64,000 nucleotides of DNA, from contig NVWL01000001.1 in assembly GCA_002733645.1 (NCBI GenBank), positions 186,001 through 250,000 on the forward strand. Reading direction: 5' to 3'. A program made the position numbers and the translations under genes. Every line of letters begins with the position of its first letter. The first letter of the stretch is position 1. This document shows positions 24,261 through 33,607 of this stretch, in pieces. This stretch comes from Oceanobacter sp. (GTDB taxonomy: Bacteria > Pseudomonadota > Gammaproteobacteria > Pseudomonadales > Oceanobacteraceae). The notes below the pieces were generated by a model. It was not told where the DNA came from. It ran no database searches and saw only the letters and a list, made by a program, of their open reading frames with translations.

Positions 24261-25451
24261 GTGACCCAGCCGGTTTTGGTGGTAAATTGTGGCAGTTCAT
24301 CTGTGAAATTAGCCCTCTACCCAACGTTTGGAGTAGCGTCAGGCTCAATTCGCCCCTCAGTGACAGCACTAGCAGAGCGACTAGGTTCAGACAATGCGAG
24401 CCTCACGATATCGGGTGACATGCAATTCTCAACCAGCGAGCCACTGGACCACAAACAAGCGTTAACCCTATTTTTAGACAAAGCAAAAGACCACCTTAAT
24501 AACCTCAAAGGCATTGGCCATCGGGTGGTTCATGGTGGAGAGGTGTTTCACGAAAGCGTATTACTTGACGATGACACACTGGCCTCATTACATGAAATTT
24601 CCCCTCTAGCACCGCTGCATAACCCAATGAATCTAATGGGTATCGAAATATGCCGTGACATCATGCCAGGCGTGCCGAATGTCGCCGTATTTGATACCGC
24701 ATTTCACCAATCGCTCCCAGAAAGCGCGTACCTCTATGGTGTGCCCTATCAATGGTATGAGGAGCACCAGGTACGTCGTTATGGCTTTCATGGCACTAGC
24801 TACCGTTATGTAAGCCAAGAGGCTGCGCGCCGTTTAAAGCAACCAGTAGAGCAACTGAATCTTATCATTGCGCACCTCGGCAATGGCTGCAGCGCGTGTG
24901 TTATACGCCAAGGTCGATCCGTGGATACCAGCATGGGCCTAACGCCACTGGAAGGCCTGATCATGGGAACACGCAGTGGTGATGTCGACCCGGGGTTATT
25001 AGCACACATGACCAACGAGACCGGGGCTTCACTGGACGAGTTAATGTCAGATCTTAATCGTAAAAGTGGATTGCTCGGATTGTCCGATTTAAGCAATGAT
25101 ATGCGCACCTTGCTCGCCGCAGAACAGGATGATAATGCAGGCGCTAAACGCGCAATTGATGCCTTTTGTTTCCGTGTAGCCCGACAGCTTTCCGCCCTTA
25201 GCTGCAACCTATCAAGTACCGATGCGGTGGTCTTTACGGGCGGTATTGGCGAGCATTCAGGAGAGATTCGCCGCCGTATATTAGCTGCATGGCGGAATAT
25301 TCCTTACCGCCTTGATAGCAGCTTAAATGACAGTAACGGCAACCAGAGCGGACGCATCAGTGAAAAAGGAACGCCTCTCGTCATGGTGATTCCTACCGAT
25401 GAAGAGCTTATGATCGCCACAGACACTTATCAGATGACAGAACATGATTAA
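24261..25451 (+). CDS. ackA: Acetate kinase
   Basis: A 396-residue enzyme with a GTG start after AAGGAG. Family landmarks: VVNCGSSSVKLALYP at the start, RYGFHGTSYRYVS, the phosphate loop IAHLGNGCSACVI, and the C-terminal VFTGGIGEHSGEIR. It makes acetyl phosphate and ADP from acetate and ATP, or the reverse, to gain ATP from acetyl-CoA overflow. It overlaps pta by 8 bases, the usual pairing. Acetyl phosphate can also phosphorylate response regulators, several of which are encoded nearby. Confidence 0.96.
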   Translation: MTQPVLVVNCGSSSVKLALYPTFGVASGSIRPSVTALAERLGSDNASLTISGDMQFSTSEPLDHKQALTLFLDKAKDHLNNLKGIGHRVVHGGEVFHESVLLDDDTLASLHEISPLAPLHNPMNLMGIEICRDIMPGVPNVAVFDTAFHQSLPESAYLYGVPYQWYEEHQVRRYGFHGTSYRYVSQEAARRLKQPVEQLNLIIAHLGNGCSACVIRQGRSVDTSMGLTPLEGLIMGTRSGDVDPGLLAHMTNETGASLDELMSDLNRKSGLLGLSDLSNDMRTLLAAEQDDNAGAKRAIDAFCFRVARQLSALSCNLSSTDAVVFTGGIGEHSGEIRRRILAAWRNIPYRLDSSLNDSNGNQSGRISEKGTPLVMVIPTDEELMIATDTYQMTEHD

Positions 25452-27564
25452 TATTTTTATTGCCCCTACCGGCATAGACAGCGGCTTAACCACCATCAGC
25501 CTTGGCCTTATCCAAGCGTTAGACGCACAGGGTTTAAAAGTGGGATTTGTGAAACCCATCGCGCCGGGCTTAGCAGCTAACGAACGCTCAACTCAACTCG
25601 CCAGATCAGTTTTACATTTACATACGCCAGACCCGATGCAACTCAACGATGTTCAGCGCAGCGTCAGTGACGGCATGTTAGATCGCATCTTAGAAGACAG
25701 TGTCGCTTTACATGCGCAAGTCGCAGAAGGCTGCGATGTCGTTATTATTGAAGGGTTAACCCCAGATAGAAACGAACCTTACACCGCCAAACTCAATGTT
25801 GAGGTGTCCAAAGCCCTAAACGCCGATGTTCTCCTTGTCTGCAGCGCCGAAGGTCACAGTGTGAGCCAAATTGAAGCCGATCTCAGATTACAAATAGGCG
25901 TATTTGGAGGCAAAAAATCCAACTTAATGGGCTGTATCATTAACAAAGCTGGCGCCCCAGATATCAACGGTGCACTTCCCACCTCTGAAGACAGTTCATC
26001 CGACTTACCTCCAGCAGGCTGCAAAGCCTCAGAATGCGATCACATTCATATTGAAAACTGCCCCGTGCTAGGTGTGATTCCTTGGCAGGCGGATTTACTG
26101 AGCCCAAGAGCCATCGATATTGCACGTGCGGTAGGCGCAGACATTTTAAACGAAGGTGACATGAACCACCGACGCGTATCGCGAATCACTCTGTGCGCAC
26201 GAACGCTGTCTAACATGATTGATCAATTGCGTCCCGGCACCCTAGTGGTCACCCCAGGAGATCGCGACGATATCATTATTGCCAGCGCTATGGCCGCGAC
26301 CAACGGCACGCCACTCGCAGGACTGCTTTTAACCAGTGGCTTTACTCCAAGTCCAGCCTTAGAAGCGCTTTGCCAACGAGCCTGGCAAACAGGTTTACCG
26401 GTAATGAGTGTGCCCGGAGATAGCTTTTCAACTGCCCGTGCCTTAACCCATATGGACACTCACGTCCCTGCCGATGATACCGAACGCGTTCGCCGTATTA
26501 TGGCGACCATCGCACAGCACTTACACACCGATGTACTACTTACGCGCATAGGTACGCCACATACCCCTCGTTTAAGCCCTGCTGCGTTCCGCCACCAACT
26601 AGTCTCCAAAGCACGCGCCGATAAACAACGTATCGTTCTGCCAGAGGGTGAAGAACCAAGAACCATTCAAGCGGCTGCTATCTGTCAGGAACGTGGTATT
26701 GCCGAATGTATTTTATTGGGCGAGCGCGCCACGATTGAGCAAGTTGCCCGAGCACAGGAAGTCACTTTGCCGGAAGGACTGACGATTATTGAACCAGATT
26801 CAGTACGTGAAAATTACGTCGAGGGAATGGTTGAGCTGCGTCGCCATAAGCAGTTATCTGCACCAATGGCTTTGGCTCAGCTCGAAGATACCGTCGTGCT
26901 AGGCACCATGATGTTGGCATTGGACGAAGTGGACGGCCTAGTTTCTGGCGCTATTCACACCACGGCAAATACCATTCGCCCCGCGCTGCAATTAATTAAA
27001 ACAGCGCCTGCCGCTAAGCTGGTTTCATCCGTACTGTTTATGGGCTTACCGGATCAAGTACTGGTTTACGGCGACTGTGCAGTTAATCCCGACCCAACCG
27101 CAGAAGAGCTGGCTGATATTGCGATTCAAAGTGCTGAGTCAGCAAGCTCGATGAATATTCCGGTTCGCATCGCCATGCTTAGTTACTCGACCGGCGTCTC
27201 AGGCACTGGGGCCGATGTTGAGAAAGTGAGAGAAGCAACCGCCATAGTGCGTGAGCTACGCCCAGATCTAGTCATCGACGGGCCTTTACAATATGATGCC
27301 GCCACCATTGATAATGTCGCGAAAAGCAAAGCGCCGGGAAGCCCGGTCGCGGGTCAAGCAACTGTGTTGATATTCCCGGATTTAAATACCGGCAATACAA
27401 CCTATAAGGCTGTACAACGCAGTGCAAACGTCATCAGTATCGGGCCTATGCTTCAGGGTCTAGCGAAGCCTGTTAATGATTTATCCCGAGGCGCTTTAGT
27501 AGAAGATATTGTCTATACCATCGCTCTGACGGCGATTCAGTCACAACATCAATCTAAAGAGTAA
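25444..27564 (+). CDS. pta: Phosphate acetyltransferase (long form)
   Basis: A 706-residue protein of the long, regulated Pta type. The N-terminal part is BioD-like with IFIAPTGIDSGLTTIS (1-340), including a DRTGG-type middle segment, and the C-terminal catalytic part (about 375-700) holds RIVLPEGEEPRTIQAAAIC, SYSTGVSGTGADVEKVREA and DGPLQYDAA. It converts acetyl-CoA and phosphate to acetyl phosphate, the substrate of AckA. It starts inside ackA. Length is close to the E. coli enzyme. Confidence 0.96.
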   Translation: MINIFIAPTGIDSGLTTISLGLIQALDAQGLKVGFVKPIAPGLAANERSTQLARSVLHLHTPDPMQLNDVQRSVSDGMLDRILEDSVALHAQVAEGCDVVIIEGLTPDRNEPYTAKLNVEVSKALNADVLLVCSAEGHSVSQIEADLRLQIGVFGGKKSNLMGCIINKAGAPDINGALPTSEDSSSDLPPAGCKASECDHIHIENCPVLGVIPWQADLLSPRAIDIARAVGADILNEGDMNHRRVSRITLCARTLSNMIDQLRPGTLVVTPGDRDDIIIASAMAATNGTPLAGLLLTSGFTPSPALEALCQRAWQTGLPVMSVPGDSFSTARALTHMDTHVPADDTERVRRIMATIAQHLHTDVLLTRIGTPHTPRLSPAAFRHQLVSKARADKQRIVLPEGEEPRTIQAAAICQERGIAECILLGERATIEQVARAQEVTLPEGLTIIEPDSVRENYVEGMVELRRHKQLSAPMALAQLEDTVVLGTMMLALDEVDGLVSGAIHTTANTIRPALQLIKTAPAAKLVSSVLFMGLPDQVLVYGDCAVNPDPTAEELADIAIQSAESASSMNIPVRIAMLSYSTGVSGTGADVEKVREATAIVRELRPDLVIDGPLQYDAATIDNVAKSKAPGSPVAGQATVLIFPDLNTGNTTYKAVQRSANVISIGPMLQGLAKPVNDLSRGALVEDIVYTIALTAIQSQHQSKE

Positions 27565-27570
27565 AGAGTC

Positions 27571-28449
27571 ATGCCTGCAACGCTCACCGGCATTATTGCC
27601 AGCGTATTATTACTGCTTAACACCCTGTTTTGGTCGTGTTTGCTGTTTCCACTCACCTTTCTGAAAGTCATCATCCCCATTGCTCCGGTACGCCGCGTGC
27701 TTACGGCTCTGTTAGCGGCCGTTGCCAACGCATGGATTTCATGCAATTCCGGCTGGATGATACTGACGCAGAAAATGAACTGGACGATCGAACGCCCAGA
27801 AAATTTAGATAAAAACGGCTGGTATTTTGTACTAAGCAACCATCAAAGCTGGGTAGATATATTGGTGCTCCAGCACTCCTTGAATGGTCGTATTCCTTTA
27901 CTTAAGTTTTTCCTAAAGCAAGAGCTCATTAAGGTACCCATCATGGGAGCGGCTTGGTGGGCGTTAGACTTTCCATTTATGAAGCGCTTCAGCAAGGCTT
28001 ACCTTGAAAAGCACCCTGAGATGAAGGGTAAGGACATTGATACCACACGCGCGGCTTGTGAGAAATTCAAAGACATGCCGACAAGCGTCATGAACTTCTT
28101 AGAAGGAACACGCTTTACTCAAACTAAGCATGATGAACAAAACTCACCCTTTAACTACTTACTAAAACCCAAAGCCGGAGGCATGGCCTTTGCGATGAGT
28201 GCTATGGGGGATCAGTTTCGATCTATTTTGGATGTCACTATTCATTACCCGGATGGCATACCAACGTTCTGGGATTTCATGCAGGGAAAAATGCCACGAT
28301 GTACAGTAAGTATTGAAGAAAAAATTATTCCAGAAGAGTTACGCGGTGGAGACTACGAAAACGATATGGAATACCGAGCAACGTTCCAAGCCTGGGTGCA
28401 AAAACTTTGGGAAGATAAAGACGCTAAATTGACGCAGCTCGGTGCGTGA
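27571..28449 (+). CDS. Membrane acyltransferase, PlsC/YihG type
   Basis: A 292-residue inner-membrane protein with one or two N-terminal hydrophobic segments (about 5-55) and a glycerolipid acyltransferase domain. The catalytic HX4D is in SNHQSWVDI, and the substrate-binding motif is FLEGTRFT. The layout is that of the long-chain YihG-like branch rather than housekeeping PlsC. It would transfer a fatty acyl chain to lysophosphatidic acid or a similar lipid. It starts 6 bases after pta and is probably the third gene of that operon; a link between acetyl-CoA use and membrane lipids is plausible but not shown. Confidence 0.88.
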   Translation: MPATLTGIIASVLLLLNTLFWSCLLFPLTFLKVIIPIAPVRRVLTALLAAVANAWISCNSGWMILTQKMNWTIERPENLDKNGWYFVLSNHQSWVDILVLQHSLNGRIPLLKFFLKQELIKVPIMGAAWWALDFPFMKRFSKAYLEKHPEMKGKDIDTTRAACEKFKDMPTSVMNFLEGTRFTQTKHDEQNSPFNYLLKPKAGGMAFAMSAMGDQFRSILDVTIHYPDGIPTFWDFMQGKMPRCTVSIEEKIIPEELRGGDYENDMEYRATFQAWVQKLWEDKDAKLTQLGA

Positions 28450-28458
28450 ACGGCTTAT

Positions 28459-28478
28459 ACCCTAGCCAGTGCTAGGGT
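28459..28478. repeat. 8-bp hairpin between convergent genes
   Basis: ACCCTAGC-CAGT-GCTAGGGT is a compact hairpin between the acyltransferase stop and the minus-strand cyclase, overlapping the cyclase stop codon. There is no T-run, so terminator function is uncertain. Confidence 0.5.
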
Positions 28479-29740
28479 GCTTCTGAAGAAGAGGCAAGGC
28501 ACACTTGGTTACGACCATTAGCCTTCGCCTCATACAAGGCAATGTCTGCTTGACGAATCAGCTGCTCGTAATTTTTACCCGACTTGGGCACCATCGCAGC
28601 AACGCCAATACTGACCGTTGCAATACCTAAGGGTGATTTCGTATGTTCTAGTTTCATGGCAGCTATCGCTGTACACACTCCCGTCGCAATATCATTTGCC
28701 TGCTTTGCGGAGGTTTCGGGCAACAACATCAAAAACTCCTCCCCGCCATAGCGCGCACACACATCACCGGGACGGCGACAGTACTCCGCCATTTTTTCCG
28801 CAATAGCTTTTAGGCAAACATCCCCTTGTTGGTGACCATAATGATCGTTGTACTTTTTGAAATAATCGACATCGAGCATTACTGCCGCCAATGGTGTACC
28901 GCTTCGGGTGCAACGAAGCCACTCATCTCCGAGCTGGTCTTCTACATAACGGCGATTGGCAATCCCGGTGAGGCTATCGGTGGTTGATAGTTGTTGTAAT
29001 CGACGCCCTAAATACTGTAGTCGCTCCGCCTCAAGGGCCAGTAAGCGATTTTTGATGTAATCGGTACGAGTACTTGATTCGATAATAAAAGACAAATAGC
29101 TCGCCATCACAATAAGAATGGACCAAAACAAAATATAAAACGGGGCAGTAGCTAGGGCCAACTCATCAAAACTACTCATGACTTCTGGCATAGGATACCA
29201 AACCACAAACGCGGTATAACTCAGCAGCATGGAGAGTGAACATACAATCATGGCCCGATAACTACTGCGCAACCCAAGCAAAGCGAAGACTTGCATAGGC
29301 ACCATACTAATGTGGTAAAAGTAGCTTTCAGGCCCCTCTACCATCGTGATATTCCAGATCAAACATAAGAAACATATGTAGATCCCGAGCACCAAGGCAT
29401 GTATCGAATAAGGCAAAAAAGGAGTGCGGGGAATAGTTATCACACACGCGAATAAGGTTGCAGCGAGAGCACAACGAACCGTAAACAATATAACCGCGTT
29501 ATCCCCGCCGAACGAGAAGTCCGCCCAGCCAAATATGACAAAAATCAGTAAACCAACGGAGATAATTTTCAAATCAACAGCAACGAACTGCCCTAATACA
29601 AAGTTACGGTACTCACTCTCTAGCGCCTTTGGAAAGCGATGGTGCGTTTTTCCTCTATCGATAAGGCTGGTCAGCATGTTGATCTGACTCTCAAGCGGCC
29701 TTAAGGTATCCTTATCATGCTGAACGTTCGACTTGGACAA
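28472..29740 (-). CDS. Membrane diguanylate cyclase
   Basis: A 422-residue protein. About six hydrophobic segments fill residues 50-240 (for example IISVGLLIFVIFGWA and SIHALVLGIYICFLCLIW), forming a sensor without a known domain name. The C-terminal GGDEF domain (about 255-415) has the active motif ARYGGEEFLMLLPE with an RPGD inhibitory site before it, so it should make c-di-GMP and be limited by product. The start is a TTG with GGGAG at the right spacing; the nearby ATG is out of frame. It is divergent from cysK. Confidence 0.9.
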   Translation of the reverse strand: MSKSNVQHDKDTLRPLESQINMLTSLIDRGKTHHRFPKALESEYRNFVLGQFVAVDLKIISVGLLIFVIFGWADFSFGGDNAVILFTVRCALAATLFACVITIPRTPFLPYSIHALVLGIYICFLCLIWNITMVEGPESYFYHISMVPMQVFALLGLRSSYRAMIVCSLSMLLSYTAFVVWYPMPEVMSSFDELALATAPFYILFWSILIVMASYLSFIIESSTRTDYIKNRLLALEAERLQYLGRRLQQLSTTDSLTGIANRRYVEDQLGDEWLRCTRSGTPLAAVMLDVDYFKKYNDHYGHQQGDVCLKAIAEKMAEYCRRPGDVCARYGGEEFLMLLPETSAKQANDIATGVCTAIAAMKLEHTKSPLGIATVSIGVAAMVPKSGKNYEQLIRQADIALYEAKANGRNQVCLASSSEAP

Positions 29741-29867
29741 ATGACGCTCCCATATTTAGGGTATTGTTATTACTGCTGCCAATATATATTAAACTCTGAC
29801 GCAGATATTGCTGTGCCCAAGTTCACATCAGTTTAGTTCAAATACATAAAATGTCACCGAGGTCACG

Positions 29868-30818
29868 ATGAAGGTTTTTGATGATATCAGCCAATCAATT
29901 GGCAATACTCCGCTTGTTCGAATTAATAAACTGACCAAGCACCCGCATCTCTATGCAAAATTAGAGAATCGTAACCCGGCGCAATCAGTCAAATGTCGCA
30001 TCGGTGCCAATATGGTGTGGCAAGCGGAAAAAGATGGTCAACTAAAACCAGGAATGGAAATCGTTGAGCCAACCAGTGGGAACACAGGTATCGCTCTTTC
30101 ATTTGTGGCCACTGCTCGTAATTACAAAGTCACTTTATGCATGCCTGAGACCATGAGCATGGAACGACGTAAAGTCATGCAAGCGCTGGGCGCTAACCTC
30201 ATTCTCACCGAAGGACCAAAGGGAATGAAAGGGGCAGTAGATGCAGCCCAAGCCTATGTCGATGAAGCACCTGAGCTGCGCATCATGTTGCAACAGTTTA
30301 ACAACCCGGCCAATCCCGCGATTCACGAACAAACCACCGGCCCAGAAATCTGGAACGATACAGATGGAGAGGTCGACGTTGTTGTCGCAGGCGTAGGGAC
30401 TGGCGGTACTATCTCTGGTATTTCACGCTACCTAAAAGCCAAAAAAGATATCATATCTGTGGCCGTTGAACCTGCCGACTCTGCCATTATCGGCCAAGCG
30501 TTACGCGGTGAAACAATCACCCCAGGGCCACATAAAATTCAAGGAATTGGAGCGAACTTCATCCCAGGTAACTTAGATCTATCACTACTGGATCGAGTTG
30601 AACCAGTCAGCAACGAAGACTCAATGGCGATGGCACACCGCATCATGTCTGAAGAAGGCATCCTTGCAGGCATTTCTTGTGGTGCGGCAATGGTTGGCGC
30701 TTTGCGCTTAGCCGAAGACCCAGCCTATGCAGATAAAAAGATCGTTGTGATCTTACCTGACTCAGGTGAACGCTACTTAACATCGCCGTTGTTTGAAGGT
30801 TTTTTTGATAAAGCCTAA
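29868..30818 (+). CDS. cysK: Cysteine synthase A
   Basis: A 316-residue PLP enzyme. The PLP lysine is K42 in [12 protein letters not shown], the substrate loop is [12 protein letters not shown], and the phosphate-binding loop is [10 protein letters not shown]. The motif around K42 and the C-terminal [16 protein letters not shown] fit CysK rather than CysM. It makes L-cysteine from O-acetylserine and sulfide. The stop overlaps the ATG of the AlkB-like gene by one base (TAATG), so the two are translationally coupled. Confidence 0.95.
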   Translation: MKVFDDISQSIGNTPLVRINKLTKHPHLYAKLENRNPAQSVKCRIGANMVWQAEKDGQLKPGMEIVEPTSGNTGIALSFVATARNYKVTLCMPETMSMERRKVMQALGANLILTEGPKGMKGAVDAAQAYVDEAPELRIMLQQFNNPANPAIHEQTTGPEIWNDTDGEVDVVVAGVGTGGTISGISRYLKAKKDIISVAVEPADSAIIGQALRGETITPGPHKIQGIGANFIPGNLDLSLLDRVEPVSNEDSMAMAHRIMSEEGILAGISCGAAMVGALRLAEDPAYADKKIVVILPDSGERYLTSPLFEGFFDKA

Positions 30819-31420
30819 TGTTTGATCTGTTTGACTCATCGGCTGGCGATTACCTAGGAGGGAAGCTTACCTTCCTTCCTAGCTTTCTCAGTAACGATGA
30901 CGCTGACGTGTTATACGACACCTTATTTGCACAATGCCAATGGCGGCAAGAAGTCATTCATGTCTACGGAAAAGATCACCCAATCCCTCGATTACAAACA
31001 TGGCTAGGGCGAGAGCCAATCGCCTACACCTATTCGGGTAAAACCTTTGTTTCTGACGTTTGGCCGCCTGCCATACAGGCTCTCGCCGAGCAAATATCCA
31101 CTCGCGCCGGCATCCGCTTTAATTCGGTACTCGGAAACCTGTATCGCAATGGTCAAGATTCAATGGGCTGGCACTCGGATGATGAAGCTGAACTAGGGGA
31201 ACAACCTGTCATTGCATCATTGAGCTTAGGAGCCACCAGAGACTTTGCACTGCGTGAGCGAGGTGCCACCCGCCAGCATTCAAAAATAGCACTGTCACAC
31301 GGCAGTTTACTCATCATGCACGCGGGAATGCAGCAAAACTGGCAACACAGCGTCCCTAAACGTCAAGGCGTCATGACGCCGCGAATTAACCTCACGTTCC
31401 GGCATATAATTCACCGCTAA
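30818..31420 (+). CDS. alkB: AlkB-like 2-oxoglutarate/Fe(II) dioxygenase
   Basis: A 200-residue protein with all expected ligands: H119 and D121 in MGWHSDDE, the distal His at H177 in NWQHSVPK, and R189/N191 in RINLTFRH for 2-oxoglutarate. It removes alkyl lesions from DNA or RNA by oxidative demethylation. The size and the NLYRNGQDSMGWHSD block fit the short ALKBH2/3-like branch rather than E. coli AlkB. It is coupled to cysK; no ada gene is near. Confidence 0.93.
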   Translation: MFDLFDSSAGDYLGGKLTFLPSFLSNDDADVLYDTLFAQCQWRQEVIHVYGKDHPIPRLQTWLGREPIAYTYSGKTFVSDVWPPAIQALAEQISTRAGIRFNSVLGNLYRNGQDSMGWHSDDEAELGEQPVIASLSLGATRDFALRERGATRQHSKIALSHGSLLIMHAGMQQNWQHSVPKRQGVMTPRINLTFRHIIHR

Positions 31421-31425
31421 ATATT

Positions 31426-31449
31426 AAGGCACCTCTGCGGAGGTTAAGG
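31426..31449. repeat. Short relative of the MITE end repeat
   Basis: TTAAGGCACCTCTGC followed by GGAGGTTAAGG is nearly the same as the right end at 48030-48060 read on the other strand, with about eight inner bases missing. It lies between convergent genes and could form a small hairpin. Confidence 0.5.
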
Positions 31450-32448
31450 TCAACCACCAAATTCAGCCTGTAAGCGGAACATAAGCACAGGGGTCGGTTT
31501 CCAATGGTTCTCACGAGTCCATATATACTGAGGGTGAACCTCGGCGAACATCCAATCACTAAATACACGACGTCGCAGCCTTATACCAAGTTCATACTCA
31601 TCAAATGTCGCACCGTATTGATTATCGCCAGTTGCTCTCGCCAGAACCGCATAGGCGTATAAATGATTGATCTCGTGATAAATACCACCACCGTACATAA
31701 GATTAAAATAATCGTTATTAAGTAAATATTCCGAGCGTGTTTCTAAGCGTAATAATCGATGTGTCGTAAAAGGACGATCAAAACGAAAATCGGTTATCGA
31801 CCCATACCCATTTTCAGTGTAGTAATTCATTTCTTGCGTAATACGAAAATTCCAATGATCAAAATAAAATGGACGGCGCGCTTTTGCACGGATAAACGGA
31901 TCAGGGGGCAAGCCCCAACGAACGCCCGTATCAATAGAGGCGCTCCAAAGGTCAGACTCTCGAATAATAAAACGTAATGCCGAGCTGTAAGTTACGTTTT
32001 CAGGGCTTTCAAATATATCCCCTTCTCGAACATCTTCGTCTTCAGATTTCAGTAATAAATTGAGACGCTTATTGGTATGAGGTAACTCAAGTTTTAAGCT
32101 AACCCCAAATTTATAGTCAACGGGATCACCAAATTCACGACGTGTAAAAAAAGAAAAACGAGCCTGACTACCACCGCCGACTTCGTCGGTAATATCTTCG
32201 TTAAAAAATCGATCCACAAAAAAAGTATCAATGCCGCCAGAAAGATTATCAAGCCGTCTCAATAACCACCCTCTAGGCTGATCTTCTTTTGGAATTTCTT
32301 TGATATCGGTAATATTGTCAGGGGTAGGATATTGCGGCCAACTGACACTCGGTAATGGAATTTGCGGCTCCGCCAACCCACTGCTTGCTTTGGCCCCAAA
32401 GGGGATCAAAACAAGAAGAAGTAATAGTGGAACCGCAATCACTTTCAT
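31450..32448 (-). CDS. Probable outer-membrane beta-barrel protein
   Basis: A 332-residue protein with a signal peptide (VIAVPLLLLLVLIPFGAKA, cleaved about residue 22). The mature part has many alternating strands rich in Tyr, Arg and Phe (ALRFIIRESDLWSASIDTGV, FRITQEMNYYTENGYGS, ELGIRLRRRVFSDWMF), as in an outer-membrane barrel; the end PVLMFRLQAEFGG lacks the usual terminal Phe. I cannot name the family. It ends 27 bases after the alkB stop and starts 3 bases after the stop of fieF, so it is likely the second gene of a fieF operon. Confidence 0.75.
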   Translation of the reverse strand: MKVIAVPLLLLLVLIPFGAKASSGLAEPQIPLPSVSWPQYPTPDNITDIKEIPKEDQPRGWLLRRLDNLSGGIDTFFVDRFFNEDITDEVGGGSQARFSFFTRREFGDPVDYKFGVSLKLELPHTNKRLNLLLKSEDEDVREGDIFESPENVTYSSALRFIIRESDLWSASIDTGVRWGLPPDPFIRAKARRPFYFDHWNFRITQEMNYYTENGYGSITDFRFDRPFTTHRLLRLETRSEYLLNNDYFNLMYGGGIYHEINHLYAYAVLARATGDNQYGATFDEYELGIRLRRRVFSDWMFAEVHPQYIWTRENHWKPTPVLMFRLQAEFGG

Positions 32449-32451
32449 GAC

Positions 32452-33330
32452 TTAAATCGGATCGTGATGAATAAGAACTTCAGCGCGCGGAAAGCGTTTG
32501 CAAATACGCTTCTCTAACGCATCGCCAATATCATGCGCTTGACGCAAAGGCTGATTACCATCCATCTCTAAATGAAATTGAATAAACTGCATCACTCCCG
32601 ACTGGCGAGTTCGTAAATCATGGTAGCCATATGTACCCTCCGTCTCAGTGATTAACTGAATCAAATCAGCCTCATCTTCAGGCTCTAGCGCTTTATCCAT
32701 CAACACCACCAATGCCTCTTTAGCAATGCTTATCACGCCATAGAGCAGTACCAAACCAATCAAAAGCGCGACTAATGGATCTAACCAATACACCTCCCAG
32801 TATGTTGCAAGCAAAGCAAACACCACGGCAATGCTCGTTAAAATATCACCAAAGTAATGCGCCGAATCGGCTTTAACAGCAAGTGAGCCTGTTTTTTTCC
32901 ATACGTACCTCTGATAACCCACCAAGGCAATCGTTGCGAGGGTCGAAAACACCATCACGCCAATGCTTTCCGGCACGGCATGAAGAGGTTGCGGCTCAAC
33001 CATACGATCCACGACATGCAACAGAAGCATAGTTGCCGAACCAAAAATAAAAGCCGACTGCATCAAGGCCGCTAAACCTTCAGCCTTAGTATGCCCAAAC
33101 GGGTGATCTTCATCCGCGGGCATAAGGGCATATCGAATGGCAAAAAAATTGATCACGGAAGCAGCCACATCGATCAAAGAATCGAGCATTGACGACAACA
33201 CACTGGAGGAATCACTCGCCCCCCACGCTCCAGCCTTAACTAAGAGTAAAACGACCGCCGTTGCAATCGATGCCATCGCCGCTCGTTTAATAAGATGTCC
33301 GTTTGGTATCGCACTCATAACCGTACACAT
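32452..33330 (-). CDS. fieF: Cation diffusion facilitator, FieF type
   Basis: A 292-residue inner-membrane protein with six hydrophobic segments and a C-terminal cytoplasmic domain with His/Asp (YHDLRTRQSG, HDIGDALEKRI, LIHHDP). Metal sites are seen in DSLIDVAAS (helix 2), DEDHPFGHTKAEGLAAL and KADSAHYFGDILTS (helix 5, HxxxD). It exports divalent cations such as Fe2+ or Zn2+ in exchange for protons. The true start may be the ATG four codons later (33318); neither has a clear ribosome site. The OMP gene follows 3 bases after its stop. Confidence 0.93.
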   Translation of the reverse strand: MCTVMSAIPNGHLIKRAAMASIATAVVLLLVKAGAWGASDSSSVLSSMLDSLIDVAASVINFFAIRYALMPADEDHPFGHTKAEGLAALMQSAFIFGSATMLLLHVVDRMVEPQPLHAVPESIGVMVFSTLATIALVGYQRYVWKKTGSLAVKADSAHYFGDILTSIAVVFALLATYWEVYWLDPLVALLIGLVLLYGVISIAKEALVVLMDKALEPEDEADLIQLITETEGTYGYHDLRTRQSGVMQFIQFHLEMDGNQPLRQAHDIGDALEKRICKRFPRAEVLIHHDPI

Positions 33331-33607
33331 AAAAAATTAAGAAAACGCATTATGCCAGACTCTTGAGCCTTCGTCTGAACTGAGCATCCACTTAGTACAA
33401 TGTTATTCAGAGGTCCCCTAGGGCATCCCAGTCTGTAGGACAGCAGCACTCCAAGACAGTCTTTTGACGCCTATTTTGAAAAAATGCGCCAACATTCAAC
33501 TTAAAAAAGCATTTTTTTGTGAACTAGTTCCACTTAAGACACCGTAACCTTGCTTTCTTTGTGCCCTCTCGGAAATAATGCGTGACTAAAAATAAAATAT
33601 AATAAGC
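33331..33607. other. Divergent intergenic region with a degenerate repeat end
   Basis: Between fieF and the membrane-anchored regulator. 33401-33421 (TGTTATTCAGAGGTCCCCTAG) is about 80 percent like the right end of the MITE at 7661-7680, a likely relic. TATAAT at 33598-33603 is only four bases before the next ATG. Confidence 0.45.

Noticed and set aside
29740-29867. Riboswitch or leader structure upstream of cysK
   Set aside because: Only 127 bases shared with a divergent gene, and no conserved stem pattern could be recognised.
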